Below, in pieces: positions 43,149-51,581 of a stretch of 64,000 nucleotides of DNA (position 1 is its first letter; each line of letters begins with the position of its first letter). Location of the stretch: NCBI RefSeq assembly GCF_037126175.1, contig NZ_CP146986.1, positions 868,001-932,000 on the forward strand, in the 5' to 3' direction. Source of the DNA: Pseudomonas sp. RSB 5.4. Lineage in GTDB: Bacteria > Pseudomonadota > Gammaproteobacteria > Pseudomonadales > Pseudomonadaceae. The notes beneath the pieces are model-generated. The model was not told the origin of the DNA. It was given only the letters and a program-made list of their open reading frames with translations, and ran no database searches. Made by a program: the position numbers and the translations under genes.

Positions 43149-43757
43149 ATGATCCTTCCCGAAATCCACGAATTCCTTGGCTGCCGCACGCCTGACGCCT
43201 GGGTCCAGGCGGCACTGGCCGATCAGGAAACCCTGCTGATCGACCACAAGAACTGCGAGTTCAAGGCCGCCAGTACCGCGCTGAGCCTGATTGCCAAGTA
43301 CCATTCCCACGTCGACCTGATCAACATGATGTCGCGTCTGGCCCGGGAAGAACTGGTGCACCACGAACAAGTCATGCGCATCATGAAGCGCCGCAAGATC
43401 GAGCTGCGCCAACTGCACGCCGGGCGTTACGCGTCGAGTCTGCGCAAAGTGGTGCGCAGCCACGAACCGGTGAAACTGGTGGATACGCTGGTGGTCGGCG
43501 CATTTATCGAAGCGCGCAGTTGCGAGCGTTTCGAAGCGCTGGTGCCGCATCTCGACGAAGAACTCGGCAAGTTCTATTTCGGTCTGTTGAAAAGCGAGGC
43601 GCGGCATTTTCAGGGTTATCTGAAACTGGCCTACCAGTACGGCGACGCGAAGGACATCGCTCAGGTGATCGACAAGGTCCGTGCTGCCGAGCAGGAACTG
43701 ATCGAGTCGCCGGATGAAGAGTTCCGCTTTCACAGTGGTGTGCCGGCTGCGGCCTGA
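43149..43757 (+). CDS. miaE: tRNA-(ms2io6A37)-hydroxylase
   Basis: A 202-residue diiron monooxygenase that hydroxylates 2-methylthio-N6-isopentenyladenosine at position 37 of tRNA. It has the ferritin-like helical bundle with iron ligands in CEFKAAST, REELVHHEQV, EARSCERFEAL and KSEARHFQGY. ATG at 43149 was chosen; an in-frame GTG lies at 43140. The strong identity to Pseudomonas MiaE in memory (LPEIHEFLGC start) makes the call firm. A terminator follows at 43801. Confidence 0.95.
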   Translation: MILPEIHEFLGCRTPDAWVQAALADQETLLIDHKNCEFKAASTALSLIAKYHSHVDLINMMSRLAREELVHHEQVMRIMKRRKIELRQLHAGRYASSLRKVVRSHEPVKLVDTLVVGAFIEARSCERFEALVPHLDEELGKFYFGLLKSEARHFQGYLKLAYQYGDAKDIAQVIDKVRAAEQELIESPDEEFRFHSGVPAAA

Positions 43758-43800
43758 GACACAAACTGTTAAAAACTCTTAAGAGTATGAAATATCACCG

Positions 43801-43826
43801 AAAACCGGCCCCTGCGGCCGGTTTTT
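43801..43826 (+). terminator. intrinsic terminator after miaE
   Basis: AAAACCGGCC and GGCCGGTTTTT form a 10-bp stem with a short CCTGC loop and a T-tract, 44 bp after the miaE stop. Confidence 0.92.
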
Positions 43827-43904
43827 GCTGCCCGAAACAACGCCTCGGCGGCGATTGCCGCCATACTGTCGCCCACTTCACACATGGGTTGGCAGACGGT
43901 CGTT

Positions 43905-44612
43905 ATGGATAACCTGGGTTTTGGCAAAGTCCTGCTGGTCGAAGACGACGAGCGTCTGGCCACGCTGATTGCGCACTTTCTCGAACAGCATGGCTACGAA
44001 GTGCGCGCGGTGCACCGCGGCGATCTGGCGGTGGCCGCGTTTCTCGAGTTCCAGCCCAAAGTGGTGGTGCTCGACCTGATGCTGCCGGGGCAGAGCGGCT
44101 TGCACGTGTGCCGGGAAATTCGCAGTGTGGCGGACACGCCGATTGTCATCCTTACCGCCAAGGAAGACGATCTCGACCACATTCTCGGTCTGGAATCCGG
44201 CGCCGATGACTACGTGATCAAGCCGATCAAACCGCCGGTATTGCTCGCTCGGCTGCGCGCCTTGCAGCGGCGCCAGGTGCCGGACAGCGGCGTGGTCAGC
44301 TCGCTGGAATTCGGACGGTTGAGCATCGATCGCAGCTGCCGCGAAGTGCGTCTGGCCGGCGAGATCATCGAAATGACCACCATGGAATTCGAGCTGCTGT
44401 GGCTGCTGGCCAGCGCCGCCGGCAAAACCCTGTCCCGCGATGACATCCTCAATCGCATGCGCGGTATCGCTTTTGACGGGCTCAACCGCAGCGTCGACGT
44501 GTATATCAGCAAATTGCGCAACAAACTCAAAGACAATCCCCGCGAACCGGTGTGCATCAAGACCGTGTGGGGCAAGGGTTACCTGTTCAATCCGTTCGCG
44601 TGGGAGCTGTAA
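43905..44612 (+). CDS. rstA: OmpR-family response regulator (RstA-like)
   Basis: A 235-residue response regulator. The receiver domain has acidic pocket E13, D14, D15, phosphoacceptor D57 (VVVLDLML) and the LTAKEDD lysine. The C-terminal winged helix shows VWGKGYLF. The start is uncertain: ATG at 43905 gives MDNLGFGKVLLVEDDE, and an in-frame ATG at 43884 is also possible; neither has a strong ribosome binding site. It is followed with no gap by its kinase gene, so they are cotranscribed. The gene name rests on overall similarity to RstA. Confidence 0.88.
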   Translation: MDNLGFGKVLLVEDDERLATLIAHFLEQHGYEVRAVHRGDLAVAAFLEFQPKVVVLDLMLPGQSGLHVCREIRSVADTPIVILTAKEDDLDHILGLESGADDYVIKPIKPPVLLARLRALQRRQVPDSGVVSSLEFGRLSIDRSCREVRLAGEIIEMTTMEFELLWLLASAAGKTLSRDDILNRMRGIAFDGLNRSVDVYISKLRNKLKDNPREPVCIKTVWGKGYLFNPFAWEL

Positions 44613-45899
44613 ATGCTGCGGTTATTCCTCGGGCTGTTTCTGGTCATGACGGTGGGGCTGGTTCTGGCCCTGCAAACCGTCGAGCACACCTTCAACGCCT
44701 TGCTCGACAATCAGATGCAGGCCTACAACCGTGAGGCGGTACGCGGGCAGGCGTGGTCGCTGGTCGAACACATGCGTGATCAGCAGGGCGCGGCGCGCGA
44801 GCAGCAACTGGAGGTGTTGCGCCCGCATTACGGCTTGTCGCTGAAGCTGATCGAGGCCGATCAACTGGATCTCAGCCCCGAGGAAAAGGAAGAACTGGCG
44901 CAGAACCTGTTGGTGATTCGCGACAACTACACCCAGTTCATCAGCAACATCGACGGTGGCTCGCAACTGCTCAGCATCAAGCTGCCGCCCGAGCCGAGCC
45001 TGATGCCGTTCTACATCGCGGTGGCTTACGCGATGCTCGCAGTGCTGATCGGCATCGTCCTGTTCTTCTGGGTGCGCCCGCACTGGCGTGATCTGGAAAA
45101 ACTGCGTCTGGCCGCCGAACGCTTTGGCGACAACGACCTGTCGGTGCGTATTCAACTGTCGAAACGCTCGAACATTCGCGACCTGGCCGAACACTTCAAC
45201 CTGATGGCGGCACGGATCGACAGCCTGATCGCCAATCAGCGCGAGCTGACCAACGCGGTGTCCCACGAACTGCGTACGCCGATTGCGCGATTGTCGTTCG
45301 AACTCGACCAACTCAAGCAACAGCCCGACGCCAGTCAGAACCGCGAGCTGATCGCCGACATGTACGCCGACCTCGGCGAGCTGGAAGAAATGGTCTCTGA
45401 GCTGTTGACCTACGCCAGCCTCGAACGCGGCGCGACGGTAATCAAACGTGAAAACATTCAAGCGGCCAACTGGCTCGACAGCGTGGTCGGCAGCGTGGCG
45501 CTGGAGGCGGAAGCGGCGGGGGTGCAGTTGCTGATTGGTGACTGCCTGCTCGACACCGTACGCATCGAGCCGCGCTTTATGGCGCGGGCGGTGATCAATC
45601 TGCTGCGCAACGCCATTCGTTATGCCGAGCAGCGTGTCGAAGTGACGCTGGTACGCAGCGGCGATTACTACGAAGTGCGGGTCAACGACGACGGCCCGGG
45701 TGTGCCGGTGGAGGGGCGGGAGAAAATCTTCGAGCCGTTCTCGCGGCTGGATGCCAGTCGCGACCGTCGTACCGGCGGTTTCGGCCTGGGGCTGGCGCTG
45801 GTGCGGCGGGTGTCGCAGTCCCATGGTGGGCAGGTCGAGGTCGGGGAATCGGCTTGGGGTGGGGCGTCGTTTCGGATGACCTGGGCGCATCTGGACTGA
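44613..45899 (+). CDS. rstB: sensor histidine kinase (RstB-like)
   Basis: A 428-residue inner-membrane kinase. It has transmembrane helix 1 at about residues 3-22, a periplasmic domain of about 110 residues, and transmembrane helix 2 near residues 133-155 (VAYAMLAVLIGIVLFFWVRP). A HAMP linker follows, then H218 in AVSHELRTPIARLSFE, and the ATPase boxes NLLRNAIRYA, DDGPGVP and GGFGLGLALV. The start codon directly follows the rstA stop. A REPIN lies after it. Confidence 0.9.
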   Translation: MLRLFLGLFLVMTVGLVLALQTVEHTFNALLDNQMQAYNREAVRGQAWSLVEHMRDQQGAAREQQLEVLRPHYGLSLKLIEADQLDLSPEEKEELAQNLLVIRDNYTQFISNIDGGSQLLSIKLPPEPSLMPFYIAVAYAMLAVLIGIVLFFWVRPHWRDLEKLRLAAERFGDNDLSVRIQLSKRSNIRDLAEHFNLMAARIDSLIANQRELTNAVSHELRTPIARLSFELDQLKQQPDASQNRELIADMYADLGELEEMVSELLTYASLERGATVIKRENIQAANWLDSVVGSVALEAEAAGVQLLIGDCLLDTVRIEPRFMARAVINLLRNAIRYAEQRVEVTLVRSGDYYEVRVNDDGPGVPVEGREKIFEPFSRLDASRDRRTGGFGLGLALVRRVSQSHGGQVEVGESAWGGASFRMTWAHLD

Positions 45900-45916
45900 T
45901 TTGTGCTGTCAGTTCC

Positions 45917-46000
45917 GGCCCTATCGCTGGCAAGCCAGCTCCCACAGGTTTTGTGTACGCCCAGGAACCTGTGGGAGCTGGCTTGCCAGCGATAGGGCCA
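45917..46000. repeat. REPIN (GCTGGC subtype)
   Basis: Inverted pair of the GTGGGAGCTGGCTTGCCAGC REP subtype, between the convergent rstB and GFA genes. Confidence 0.9.
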
Positions 46001-46023
46001 TCAATCACACCATAAACCCCTGC

Positions 46024-46512
46024 TCATTTGACCAATCCCAACCGCTCATGCCACTGCGCAATCGACTCCTCGGGGTACACCGCAAACTGCTTGTCCTTGG
46101 GTTTCGCATCCACCTCGACCCAGGACGCCTTCGACCCGAGCATCAAATGCGTGTGCTCCGGCGGCACCGGCAGCGGCGTATCGATGGCCGAAGCGAATGG
46201 GTGAATCAGTTCTGGCCATTCCGGGCTGAACAGCCACAGGCCACTGCCGCACTGAGAGCAGAAATGCCGCTCGGCTGTGCTGCGATGGGCACGCTTTTCG
46301 CCTTCTTCCTTCATCTTCGCGTGGTAGATGCTGATGTGCTTGCGACCCTGGACTTTCAGACTGGCCGCATCGCCGCCGAGGTTGATCGCGTAACCGCCAC
46401 CGCCCTGGGTCTTGCGGCAGATCGAGCAGTAGCAGCGTTGATAAGGGTAGGGGTTAGCGCTGGTCAGACTGAAGGTGACGGCGCCGCAATGGCAGGAGCC
46501 TTCGAGGTGCAT
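46024..46512 (-). CDS. GFA-family (glutathione-dependent formaldehyde-activating-like) zinc protein
   Basis: A 162-residue protein of the GFA/CENP-V fold. Zinc ligands are recognisable in GSCHCGAVTF (CxC), CYCSIC (CxxC) and FCSQCGSGLW (CxxC). ATG at 46512 starts MHLEGSCHCG, the normal family start; a long upstream in-frame extension is REP-derived. Formaldehyde-glutathione chemistry is proven for only a few members, so the function is open. It stands alone between two REPINs. Confidence 0.88.
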   Translation of the reverse strand: MHLEGSCHCGAVTFSLTSANPYPYQRCYCSICRKTQGGGGYAINLGGDAASLKVQGRKHISIYHAKMKEEGEKRAHRSTAERHFCSQCGSGLWLFSPEWPELIHPFASAIDTPLPVPPEHTHLMLGSKASWVEVDAKPKDKQFAVYPEESIAQWHERLGLVK

Positions 46513-46572
46513 GGGGGGCCTCCGGTTGGCTGGAAGAGTTTGAATGAGCCTAGAAGAATTGTGTGAATGTGC

Positions 46573-46672
46573 CGACGCCATCGCTGGCAAGCCAGCTCCC
46601 ACAGTGATTTTTGGTGTGCGCGGCTTTGCCATTCGACACAAAACCTGTGGGAGCTGGCTTGCCAGCGATGAA
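46573..46672. repeat. REPIN (GCTGGC subtype)
   Basis: Inverted REP pair (leftward arm ATCGCTGGCAAGCCAGCTCC at 46579, rightward arm CCTGTGGGAGCTGGCTTGCC at about 46645). It lies between the divergent GFA and LysR genes, unusually on the 5' side of both. Confidence 0.88.
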
Positions 46673-46743
46673 CGATAACGCGGTGCGACTGGACGCCTGC
46701 TCAAGGCCCGGTCAGCATGTCCCCAAAAAAGGCACCCCAATCC

Positions 46744-47628
46744 ATGCGAAGACTCCCCTCACTGGCCGCCCTGCGAACCTTCGAATGCGCCGCCCGCCAC
46801 GCGCATTTCGGTCGGGCCGCCGCCGAGTTGTGCGTCACCGACAGCGCGGTCAGTCACCAGATCCGTCAACTCGAAGAACAACTCGGCGTCTCGCTGTTCA
46901 TCCGCGAAGGCCGGCAGATCCGCCCGACCATCGCCGCCGGACGCCTGATGCAAAGCCTGCAGCAGGCCTTCGAACTGATCGGCGAGGCCTGCGATGAGCT
47001 CCGCGATCCGTCCTCGTTGGCGGTGTTGCGCCTGGCGGTCACCGCCGAACTGGCGCAGAAGTGGCTGATGAATCGCCTCACCGATTTTTACGCACGCTAT
47101 CCGCACATCACCCTGCATCTCTACGAGCAGCCGATTGACGCCAGTGCCCCCGGCGAAGACATCGATCTGGCAATCACCTACGGCACCGGCCCGGTGGACA
47201 GCAGCGCCTACTTCGTGCGGCCGTTGCCGGCGCTGCAATTCTTTCCGGTGTGCAGCCCCGGACTGTTCAACCAGGGCTCTCTGAAAGCCCCGAAGGACCT
47301 GGCCCGTCATTGCTTGCTGCACGACGATCAGGACGGCAAGACCTGGACCGCCTGGCTCACCAGTCATGCCGGCGATCTGCGTCCGCAGCGCCAGTTGTAT
47401 TTCGCCCACGCCGGTCTGGCGCTGGAAGCGGCGGCGCAGGGGCAGGGCGTGGCGATGGGCGACAACCTCACCGCGCAGGAGGACTTGCTGAGCGGACGCC
47501 TGGTGCGGCCGTTTGCGTCAAGCATGACCGCGCTGGGCCAATATGCGCTGGTCTGCGAGCGGCTGCGCCTGGAACGTCCGGCGGTGGCGCAGATGCTCGA
47601 ATGGTTCAACGAACAACTGGCCGATTGA
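46744..47628 (+). CDS. LysR-family transcriptional regulator (GcvA-like), probable regulator of aguA
   Basis: A 294-residue LysR regulator with HTH at residues 1-65 (LPSLAALRTFECAARHAHFG, then LCVTDSAVSHQIRQLEEQLG) and a C-terminal effector domain. ATG at 46744 was chosen; an in-frame ATG at 46717 would add nine residues. It sits 99 bp upstream of the agmatine deiminase gene on the same strand and probably controls it. The effector might be agmatine or another polyamine (inference). Confidence 0.85.
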   Translation: MRRLPSLAALRTFECAARHAHFGRAAAELCVTDSAVSHQIRQLEEQLGVSLFIREGRQIRPTIAAGRLMQSLQQAFELIGEACDELRDPSSLAVLRLAVTAELAQKWLMNRLTDFYARYPHITLHLYEQPIDASAPGEDIDLAITYGTGPVDSSAYFVRPLPALQFFPVCSPGLFNQGSLKAPKDLARHCLLHDDQDGKTWTAWLTSHAGDLRPQRQLYFAHAGLALEAAAQGQGVAMGDNLTAQEDLLSGRLVRPFASSMTALGQYALVCERLRLERPAVAQMLEWFNEQLAD

Positions 47629-47727
47629 TGAGTTGAATTCAACTGTTCCGCAATAATCATCGTTGGCGGGCCAGGCGTCAGCGACCGTAGCCTGTGGTCA
47701 TTCCCAACCCCAAGACGAGGTTTGACC

Positions 47728-48849
47728 ATGGCACGTTTGCTCGACTCCACCCCCAAACACGACGGCTTTCGTCTGCCCGGCGAATTCGAAGCCAAATCCG
47801 GTTGCTGGCTCGGCTGGCCGGAGCGCACCGACGTGTGGCGCAACGGTGCGAAACCGGCGCAGAAAGTCTGGGTACAGATTGTCAGCGCCATCGCGCAGAG
47901 CGAACCGGTCACCGTGTGCGCCTCCGCTGCGCAATTCGCCACTGCGCGCCGCCAGTTGCCACCGCAGGTGCGCGTGGTCGAGATGACCTGCAACGACACC
48001 TGGTTTCGCGACAGCGGCCCGTGTTTCGTGGTCAACGACCAGAGCGGCGAAGTGCGTGGCGTCGACTTCGAATTCAACGCTTACGGCGGCCTCGACGGCG
48101 GGCTGTACTACCCGTGGGACAAGGACGACCAGATCGCCAGCAAGATCCTCGAAATCGAACGTTTCGACCGTTACCGTGCACCGCTGATTGCCGAACTCGG
48201 CGGCATCCAGAGTGACGGCCAGGGCAGCATCCTCACCACCGAACAATGCCTGCTCAACCGCAATCGCAACCAGCATCTGGGCAAAGACGAAGTCACTCGG
48301 CGCCTGACCGATTACCTCGGCGCCGAGCAGGTGATCTGGCTGCCACGGGGCTGCAAGTTCGACGAGACCGACGGCCATGTCGATGATCTGGCGTGCTTCG
48401 TACGCCCGGGCGAAGTGGTGCTGCAATGGACCGACAACCGCGATGATCCGCAGTGGGAAATCTATCAGGAGGCCTACGACATCCTGCGCAGCACCCGCGA
48501 CAGCCGTGGTCGCGAGTTGATCGTGCATAAACTGCCGCAACCGGACGTGCTGGAGTGGACTGCCGAAGAAGCCGAAGGCCTCGATCAGCAGGACAGCACC
48601 CACACCCGTCAGGCCGGCACCCAAATCTGCGCGTCGTACATCAACTACTACGCTGGCAACAGCTCGATCGTGGTGCCGCTGTTTGGCGATCGCAACGATC
48701 AAGTGGCACTGGCGACGCTGGCCGAGCTGTTCCCGCAGCACAAGATCGTCGGCATCGAAAACTCCCGGGAAATCCTCCTCGGTGGCGGTAACGTTGCGTG
48801 CATCACCATGCCGCAATACGCCGGCGCGCCTCACAAGAAGGGGGTGTGA
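47728..48849 (+). CDS. aguA: agmatine deiminase
   Basis: A 373-residue guanidino-group-modifying enzyme that turns agmatine into N-carbamoylputrescine and ammonia. Family motifs are NDTWFRDSGPCFVV, FNAYGG, the histidine-containing DETDGHVDDLACF, and the catalytic cysteine near the C-terminus in LGGGNVACITMP. ATG at 47728 has ACGAGG upstream. The next gene overlaps its stop. No aguB (N-carbamoylputrescine amidase) is present in the window, so the next step must be encoded elsewhere. Confidence 0.93.
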   Translation: MARLLDSTPKHDGFRLPGEFEAKSGCWLGWPERTDVWRNGAKPAQKVWVQIVSAIAQSEPVTVCASAAQFATARRQLPPQVRVVEMTCNDTWFRDSGPCFVVNDQSGEVRGVDFEFNAYGGLDGGLYYPWDKDDQIASKILEIERFDRYRAPLIAELGGIQSDGQGSILTTEQCLLNRNRNQHLGKDEVTRRLTDYLGAEQVIWLPRGCKFDETDGHVDDLACFVRPGEVVLQWTDNRDDPQWEIYQEAYDILRSTRDSRGRELIVHKLPQPDVLEWTAEEAEGLDQQDSTHTRQAGTQICASYINYYAGNSSIVVPLFGDRNDQVALATLAELFPQHKIVGIENSREILLGGGNVACITMPQYAGAPHKKGV

Positions 48850-49949
48850 TGATGGGCCTGCACAAACTGACTCAAGCGTTACTGCTGGTGCTTGCACCTC
48901 TGTGTGTGCAGGCCGCCGACACCGCCAGACCGGTGGTCAACCTGTACATCTGGGGCGAGTATCTGGCCCCGGATACGCTGAAGAATTTCGAGGCGCAGAC
49001 CGGCATTCATGTGGTCGCCGATCACTTTGATTCGCTGGAAACCGTGGAGACCAAACTGCTCACCGGGCGCAGCGGTTATGACCTGGTGCTGACCGCCGGC
49101 CAGCACTTGTCGCGGGCCATCGAGAGCGGTGCGATCCAGCCGCTGGACAAGGCGCGGGTGCCGCATTTTTCCGGCGTCGGTGAAGAGTTCCGTCAGCACA
49201 TGGCGGTGTTCGATCCGGGCAACCGCTTTGCTGGAATCTACGCTTGGGGCACGACCGGCGTCGGTTATCAGGAGCAGGCGATCAAGCAGCGTCTGCCGGA
49301 GGCGCCGACGGACAGTTGGGCGATGCTGTTCGATCCGGCCGTGGTCTCTAAATTTGCCGATTGCGGGGTGAGTCTGCTCAACGATCCAAACGAAGTGTTC
49401 GCCGCGGTCATGAAGTACCTGGGCCTGGACATCAACCGGCAGAACCTTGATGACCTGAAACTCGCCGAGCAGCAACTGGCGAAGATCCGTCCGTACATTC
49501 GCTACTTCGACAACGACCTGAACATCAGCGACCTGGCCAACGGCAACACCTGCGTGGCGATGTCGTGGAACGGCAACGTGGCGATTGCAGCGGGGCAGGC
49601 GCAAGCGGCGAGCAAGCCGTTCCAGCTTAGTTACCGCATCCCGAAGGAGGGCACGCTGATCTGGTTCGACGCCATGGTCATTCCCAAGGACGCGCCGCAT
49701 CCGCAGGCCGGGCTGGCGTTGATGGATTACCTGATGACTCCCGAGGTGATCGCGCCGATCACGGACACCATCCATTACGCCAATGCGATCCCGGCGGCGG
49801 ATGCTTTGGTCGATGCCTCGATCCGAAATGATCCGGGGACGTATCCGTCGGAGGCGGTGCGGGCTTCGCTGTACAGCAAGAATGACAATGGCAAGGCGTT
49901 CAACCGGGCTTTGATTCGGGCGTTCAGCAAGTTGAAGTCTGGCCTCTGA
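48849..49949 (+). CDS. periplasmic polyamine-type ABC substrate-binding protein (PotF/SpuD-like)
   Basis: A 366-residue binding protein with a Sec signal peptide (residues 1-23, LLLVLAPLCVQAADT). The PotD/PotF family fold shows VNLYIWGEYLAPDTLKNFEA near the start, GYDLVLTAGQHLSRAIESGA, and IYAWGTTGVGYQ. It overlaps the aguA stop (TGATG), so uptake or sensing of agmatine/putrescine is likely. No permease or ATPase genes accompany it. It may therefore serve a transporter encoded elsewhere or act as a sensor partner. Confidence 0.88.
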   Translation: MMGLHKLTQALLLVLAPLCVQAADTARPVVNLYIWGEYLAPDTLKNFEAQTGIHVVADHFDSLETVETKLLTGRSGYDLVLTAGQHLSRAIESGAIQPLDKARVPHFSGVGEEFRQHMAVFDPGNRFAGIYAWGTTGVGYQEQAIKQRLPEAPTDSWAMLFDPAVVSKFADCGVSLLNDPNEVFAAVMKYLGLDINRQNLDDLKLAEQQLAKIRPYIRYFDNDLNISDLANGNTCVAMSWNGNVAIAAGQAQAASKPFQLSYRIPKEGTLIWFDAMVIPKDAPHPQAGLALMDYLMTPEVIAPITDTIHYANAIPAADALVDASIRNDPGTYPSEAVRASLYSKNDNGKAFNRALIRAFSKLKSGL

Positions 49950-49957
49950 AAAGCCAA

Positions 49958-50133
49958 CCCTCACCCCAGCCCTCTCCCGGAGGGAGAGGGAGCCGACCGA
50001 GGAGTCTTGCGTAATACATCGACCTGAAAATCCGGGGCGACTATGGATTCACAGCCGCTATTTCAGGTCGGCGGATATCTCAAATCTCCCCCAGTCAGTT
50101 CCCTCTCCCTCCGGGAGAGGGCTAGGGTGAGGG
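49958..50133. repeat. 176-bp MITE-like element with 33-bp terminal inverted repeats
   Basis: The ends CCCTCACCCCAGCCCTCTCC... (49958-49990) and its near-perfect reverse complement (50101-50133) flank a core that has its own 10-bp inverted repeat (CGACCTGAAA at 50020-50029, TTTCAGGTCG at 50061-50070). The terminal sequence is a common bacterial intergenic repeat type in Pseudomonas. It encodes no protein. The right end supplies the last codons and stop of alkA. Confidence 0.85.
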
Positions 50134-50751
50134 CAGCGGTTTTGGCATGCGCCACAGGTACCAAGCCGCCACTGTCCGATACGGACTCCACGCCGAGCCG
50201 ATCTCGATCATCTGCTTGCGCGTCGGCTGCACCTCCAGCCCCTTCAAGCGCCGATAGCCCTCGCGCACGCCAAAGTCATCCGCCGGCAAAACATCCATGC
50301 GCTCGAGGCTGTAAATCAGCAGCATCTCCACCGTCCAGCGGCCAACCCCGCGCAGGCTGACGAGGCGTTCGATCAACGCCTCATCGTCCATCACCAGCGC
50401 GGAGGGGTAATCCGGCACCACGCCGTCCAGCGTCGCCTGGGCGATGCCCTGAATAGTCGCAATCTTGCCCGCCGAAAAGCCGCAGCCGCGCAACTGATCG
50501 AAGTCGGTCGCGAGAATCTGCTCAGGCCGGGGAAACGTCTGCCCAGGAAACAACGCCACCAGGCGCCCGACAATCGCATCCCCAGCCTTGGCGTGCAGTT
50601 GCTGATAGGCTATCGCCCGCACCAGCGATTCGTAAGGATCACGCGTCGGATACGGTTGATGCAGACAAGGGCCGACCGCTGCAACGTGTCGCTGCCAGTC
50701 CCCGTCGAGCGCGGCCAGAAACTCGCTGGCCGCCTGATAACGATCCAGCAT
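50122..50751 (-). CDS. alkA: DNA-3-methyladenine glycosylase II (AlkA-like)
   Basis: A 209-residue HhH-GPD base-excision glycosylase. It has a helix-hairpin-helix (LVSLRGVGRWTVEMLLIYSL), catalytic Asp in LPADDFGVREGYRRL, and the family segment SLVRAIAYQQLHAKAGDAIV. It is shorter than E. coli AlkA because it lacks the N-terminal TATA-like domain. It removes 3-methyladenine and related lesions. It starts one base after the PEP-mutase-like gene. The final residues (PLPSP) and the TAG stop lie inside the MITE-like repeat. Confidence 0.92.
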   Translation of the reverse strand: MLDRYQAASEFLAALDGDWQRHVAAVGPCLHQPYPTRDPYESLVRAIAYQQLHAKAGDAIVGRLVALFPGQTFPRPEQILATDFDQLRGCGFSAGKIATIQGIAQATLDGVVPDYPSALVMDDEALIERLVSLRGVGRWTVEMLLIYSLERMDVLPADDFGVREGYRRLKGLEVQPTRKQMIEIGSAWSPYRTVAAWYLWRMPKPLPSP

Positions 50752-50752
50752 G

Positions 50753-51550
50753 CTATTTCAGCAGTCCGTTGACTTCGCCGTAGGTCAGCGCCTTCAGGTC
50801 GTGGGTGTCGAGCTTGCCGCTGGCGAGGAAGCTCTTCACCAGCGAACCCATCGCGCCATAAAGAAATTCGGCGATGCCGGAACCGGCACTCAAGCGGCGC
50901 ACGCCCAGGGCTTGCAGCTCAGTCGGCGAGGGCAGGCAGGCGAAGCCGAGCACGTTCACCGGCAGTGACGTGCCCTTGCAGATCGCCTCGATTTCATACG
51001 CGGCAGTCACGCCGGCAGCAAACAAGCCATCGGCCCCGGCCGCCTGGTACAACGCCGAACGGCGCAGGGTTTCGGCGACGCGATCCTCGGCCGGTACCAG
51101 ACTCTTGAGGTAGACGTCGGTGCGCGCGTTGATGAACAGCTTCACATCGCGCTTGCGGGCGACTTCGCGTGCCACTTCGATCTTGCGCACCAACAGTTCC
51201 GGGGCGCCGCTGCCGTCCTCGATATTGATCCCGACCGCACCGGCAGCGAGCACCGCGTCGATGACTTCGGCCACGCGCCCGAGGTCATCGGAATAACCGG
51301 CCTCGATGTCCACGCTCAACGGCACCTTGATCACCCGGGCGATGGATTCCACGGTTGAAATCAGCCGTTCGAGGGGCAGGGTGTTGCCATCCGCATAGCC
51401 GTGCGCCCACGCGACCGCCGCGCTGCTGGTAGCGACAGCCTTGCCGCCCGCTTGCTCGACCAGCCGCGCACCGGTGGCGTCAGCGACGTTGGTCAGGATC
51501 AGCAGGCCATCCTGGTGTAACTGGTGAAACCGAGTGTCGAGCGCGTTCAT
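50753..51550 (-). CDS. isocitrate lyase/PEP mutase superfamily protein
   Basis: A 265-residue TIM-barrel protein of the ICL/PEPM superfamily. It has Mg-binding and active-site stretches PLSVDIEAGYSDD, GINIEDGSG and LFINARTDVYL. The isocitrate-lyase KKCGH loop is missing, so C-C lyase activity on 2-methylisocitrate is not expected; oxaloacetate decarboxylase or another activity is possible. It lies between ada (31 bp upstream) and alkA (1 bp downstream) and is certainly cotranscribed. Its link to alkylation repair is unexplained. Confidence 0.85.
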   Translation of the reverse strand: MNALDTRFHQLHQDGLLILTNVADATGARLVEQAGGKAVATSSAAVAWAHGYADGNTLPLERLISTVESIARVIKVPLSVDIEAGYSDDLGRVAEVIDAVLAAGAVGINIEDGSGAPELLVRKIEVAREVARKRDVKLFINARTDVYLKSLVPAEDRVAETLRRSALYQAAGADGLFAAGVTAAYEIEAICKGTSLPVNVLGFACLPSPTELQALGVRRLSAGSGIAEFLYGAMGSLVKSFLASGKLDTHDLKALTYGEVNGLLK

Positions 51551-51581
51551 CGAAATCCCTTCTAGTGAGTGGTGCAAATCT

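Noticed and set aside
45901..46566. Plus-strand 221-codon frame over the GFA gene
   Set aside because: It starts in a REPIN and runs antisense to a gene with all zinc motifs.
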